The translations under genes and the position numbers were made by a program. DNA of 6,364 nucleotides from Candidatus Margulisiibacteriota bacterium (GTDB taxonomy: Bacteria > Margulisbacteria > Marinamargulisbacteria > DT-59), in assembly GCA_013215865.1 (NCBI GenBank), contig JABSQL010000407.1:1-6364 (forward strand), read 5' to 3'. This document shows, piece after piece, positions 4,789 through 6,364 of the stretch. The notes beneath the pieces were generated by a model. That model saw nothing but the letters and a program-made list of their open reading frames with translations, made no database searches and was not told the origin of the DNA. How positions within the stretch are numbered: position 1 is the stretch's first letter; each line of letters starts with the position of its first letter.

Positions 4789-6364
4789 TGCTACTATTTC
4801 TCGCCTCTCTTAAATCTTCAAGATTATTCACAAGCATATCCACAATATCCGGGTCAAAGAGTATGCCTTTATACTTCTTGATATATGTCATTGCTTCGCC
4901 TTCTAATGGCTTGGAAAGACATCTATAATGTCCTTTTGTTTGGAGGGCATCAAAATGATCTGCAATCGCGATAATTCTTGCTTCAATGGGAATCCGACTT
5001 CCTGCAATTCCCTCTGGATATCCAAATCCTTCCCACTTTTCATGATGATGTCGAACCGCATTAATAAATTTATGGAGAGACACATATCTTTCCAAAAACT
5101 CAGCACCTATGGACGGATGTTGGTTCATTTTGCCATATTCCGAATCTGTAAGTGGTTTCAATTTTTGGATCAATGATTTGGGAAATTTAATTTTGCCAAT
5201 ATCGTGTAACAATGCGCCATTTTTAACAATATTCTGCATATCTGCATCCAGACCCAAATGCTTCGACATATCAAGAGCAATATTGGATACTCTACGACTA
5301 TGTTGATAGAGTTCTGAATCAAAGGCACGCAATTTTATCATCACCTTTTCAAGATCTATTTCCTCTCTATGGTTGATTTCTTTCCTAGACATCGCTTTTT
5401 GAATATCTTGATATTTAAAAATGCGATTACGCCCAAACCGTTTGGCTTCATACAGTGCATGGTCAGACATCCCAAAAAGAAGGTCCGCATCATTGGATTT
5501 TTCCTCGATTATCTCATCTCCTCCCACCTTTAAAGAACTGAAATCATCTGGAAATGTAGCAATTCCAACGCTAGCCGTCACTTTAACCCGTCCAATTTTT
5601 AATTTACCCCCTACATCTACATTCAATTTTTGTCTTTCCTCGATATCCCTTTTAATTTTTTTTAGCCAAAGAGATTCAATCCATTCTTTTTCTACTTTAG
5701 CATTCATTTCATCTGGGTTTGTATGCAGTGGAAATAGCAGACAGGTATACTTAGTATCCAATTCTTTTTCGACCAACATATACTTCGTCGCTCCTGAGTC
5801 CATTTTAATTTGGACAGCAAATAAACATAGTTCCTCTAGTTTCTTACGAACCTTTTCGGCAATTTTGAACGCTTGATCAGAGTCAGCCCCAATTAATGCG
5901 CTTATCATTTCTTCGCCACCATAGCGGGCAACCATATCTGTTTTTCTGACCATTTTTTTAAAAACAATAGACACTTTTTTCAAGACTTCATCCCCAATTA
6001 AATGTCCATATGTATCATTTGTTGCCTTAAAAAAATCAATGTCCAACATCAAAATAGAGATGGGAAAATCATTCACTTTTGCACGCTGAATCTCTTTTTC
6101 AAGGCTTTTAATAAAAAAGTTTCTGTTAAATAAACCCGTTAATGGGTCTTGGACAGAAAGCATTTCTGCATTGGTATACAAATCTGCATGCTCAATTCCT
6201 ATGGCAATCTGATAAGACATTTCCGATATCATTCTCATATCTTGTGGTGTAAATGAGTCACGGTTTTTTTTATCCTTCATATAAATAACGCCCATCACAT
6301 TGTAACCAGAAACAAGAGGAACACACAGGTATGATTTAGATTTTTGCGACCCTCCTTTCTTCCC
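4781..6364 (-). CDS. GAF-GGDEF-HD-GYP c-di-GMP signalling protein (5' end outside window)
   Basis: The frame is open to the right edge, so the GTG at 6298 is internal; 527 residues are visible, counted from 6364. Residues 1-65 are the end of a GAF sensor domain (SYLCVPLVSGYNVMGVIYMK, then SFTPQD and AIGIEHADLY). A GGDEF domain follows: DPLTGLFNRN (73-82), DIDFFK (108-113), the inhibitory-site motif Arg140-x-x-Asp143 five residues before GGEEM (149-153), VTASVGIATFP (262-272) and ALYEAKRFGRNR (303-314). It carries an insertion at about 179-258. The HD-GYP domain (about 355-512) has HSRRVS, LLHDIGKI (His387, Asp388, Lys391), HPSIGAEFL, three histidines before EKWEGFGYP, and IIAIADHFDAL. Both catalytic motifs look intact, so it may both make and hydrolyse c-di-GMP, with the GAF end sensing a signal (inference). 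No membrane segment is seen in the visible part. Its stop overlaps the trpE start by 8 bases, making it the first visible gene of that unit. Confidence 0.93.
   Translation of the reverse strand, partial: GKKGGSQKSKSYLCVPLVSGYNVMGVIYMKDKKNRDSFTPQDMRMISEMSYQIAIGIEHADLYTNAEMLSVQDPLTGLFNRNFFIKSLEKEIQRAKVNDFPISILMLDIDFFKATNDTYGHLIGDEVLKKVSIVFKKMVRKTDMVARYGGEEMISALIGADSDQAFKIAEKVRKKLEELCLFAVQIKMDSGATKYMLVEKELDTKYTCLLFPLHTNPDEMNAKVEKEWIESLWLKKIKRDIEERQKLNVDVGGKLKIGRVKVTASVGIATFPDDFSSLKVGGDEIIEEKSNDADLLFGMSDHALYEAKRFGRNRIFKYQDIQKAMSRKEINHREEIDLEKVMIKLRAFDSELYQHSRRVSNIALDMSKHLGLDADMQNIVKNGALLHDIGKIKFPKSLIQKLKPLTDSEYGKMNQHPSIGAEFLERYVSLHKFINAVRHHHEKWEGFGYPEGIAGSRIPIEARIIAIADHFDALQTKGHYRCLSKPLEGEAMTYIKKYKGILFDPDIVDMLVNNLEDLREARNSSND

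Noticed and set aside
4789..4812. Longer N-terminus or leader peptide/attenuator for trpE
   Set aside because: The trpE frame has a TAA at 4810-4812, and the preceding DNA is coding for the signalling protein. There is no Trp-rich leader or paired hairpins.
5421..5876. Long open frame of 151 codons on the plus strand
   Set aside because: It is antisense to the GGDEF region, whose motifs are clearly coded on the minus strand. The plus frame has a low-complexity Ser/Phe-rich product and no ribosome-binding site.

Overview
The window is about 40% G+C (estimated by eye) and almost entirely coding. The only gaps are 32 bases (1946-1977) and 69 bases (2398-2466). The gene content suggests a free-living Gram-negative bacterium: a DjlA-type membrane co-chaperone, a GAF-GGDEF-HD-GYP signalling protein, a stand-alone trpE-trpG pair, and one-domain QueF. 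I cannot assign a genus. TAA, TGA and TAG are all used as stops, so the standard bacterial code applies. No rRNA, tRNA, CRISPR, insertion sequence or phage gene is visible.

Layout from left to right. Positions 2-157 (+) hold the C-terminal end of a 5-formyltetrahydrofolate cyclo-ligase. Its last bases overlap, tail to tail, a minus-strand gene (144-1130) for an unrecognised 328-residue protein. That protein has a duplicated helical domain, a Pro/Ala/Gln/Gly linker and a run of eight lysines before an amphipathic C-terminal tail. It is coupled by a TGATG junction to the upstream djlA-like gene (1130-1945, -; two membrane segments, TerB-like domain, J domain). Upstream of djlA is a small minus-strand gene (1978-2397) that reads as one protein of about 139 codons but is broken by an in-frame TAA at codon 39. 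A divergent promoter region (2398-2466) separates it from queF (2467-2871, +). queF runs tail to tail into trpG, overlapping it by 38 bases.

The right half is one minus-strand transcription unit: the GAF-GGDEF-HD-GYP protein (4781-6364, cut by the right edge), trpE (3397-4788) and trpG (2834-3406). Each gene overlaps the next by 8-10 bases. TrpE and TrpG together make anthranilate from chorismate and glutamine. Their tight coupling to a c-di-GMP turnover enzyme is unexpected. The rest of the trp pathway is not here.

Most worth a second look are the stop-interrupted small gene, the duplicated-domain lysine-tailed protein coupled to djlA, the roughly 75-80-residue insertion inside the GGDEF domain, and the c-di-GMP/trpEG gene order.
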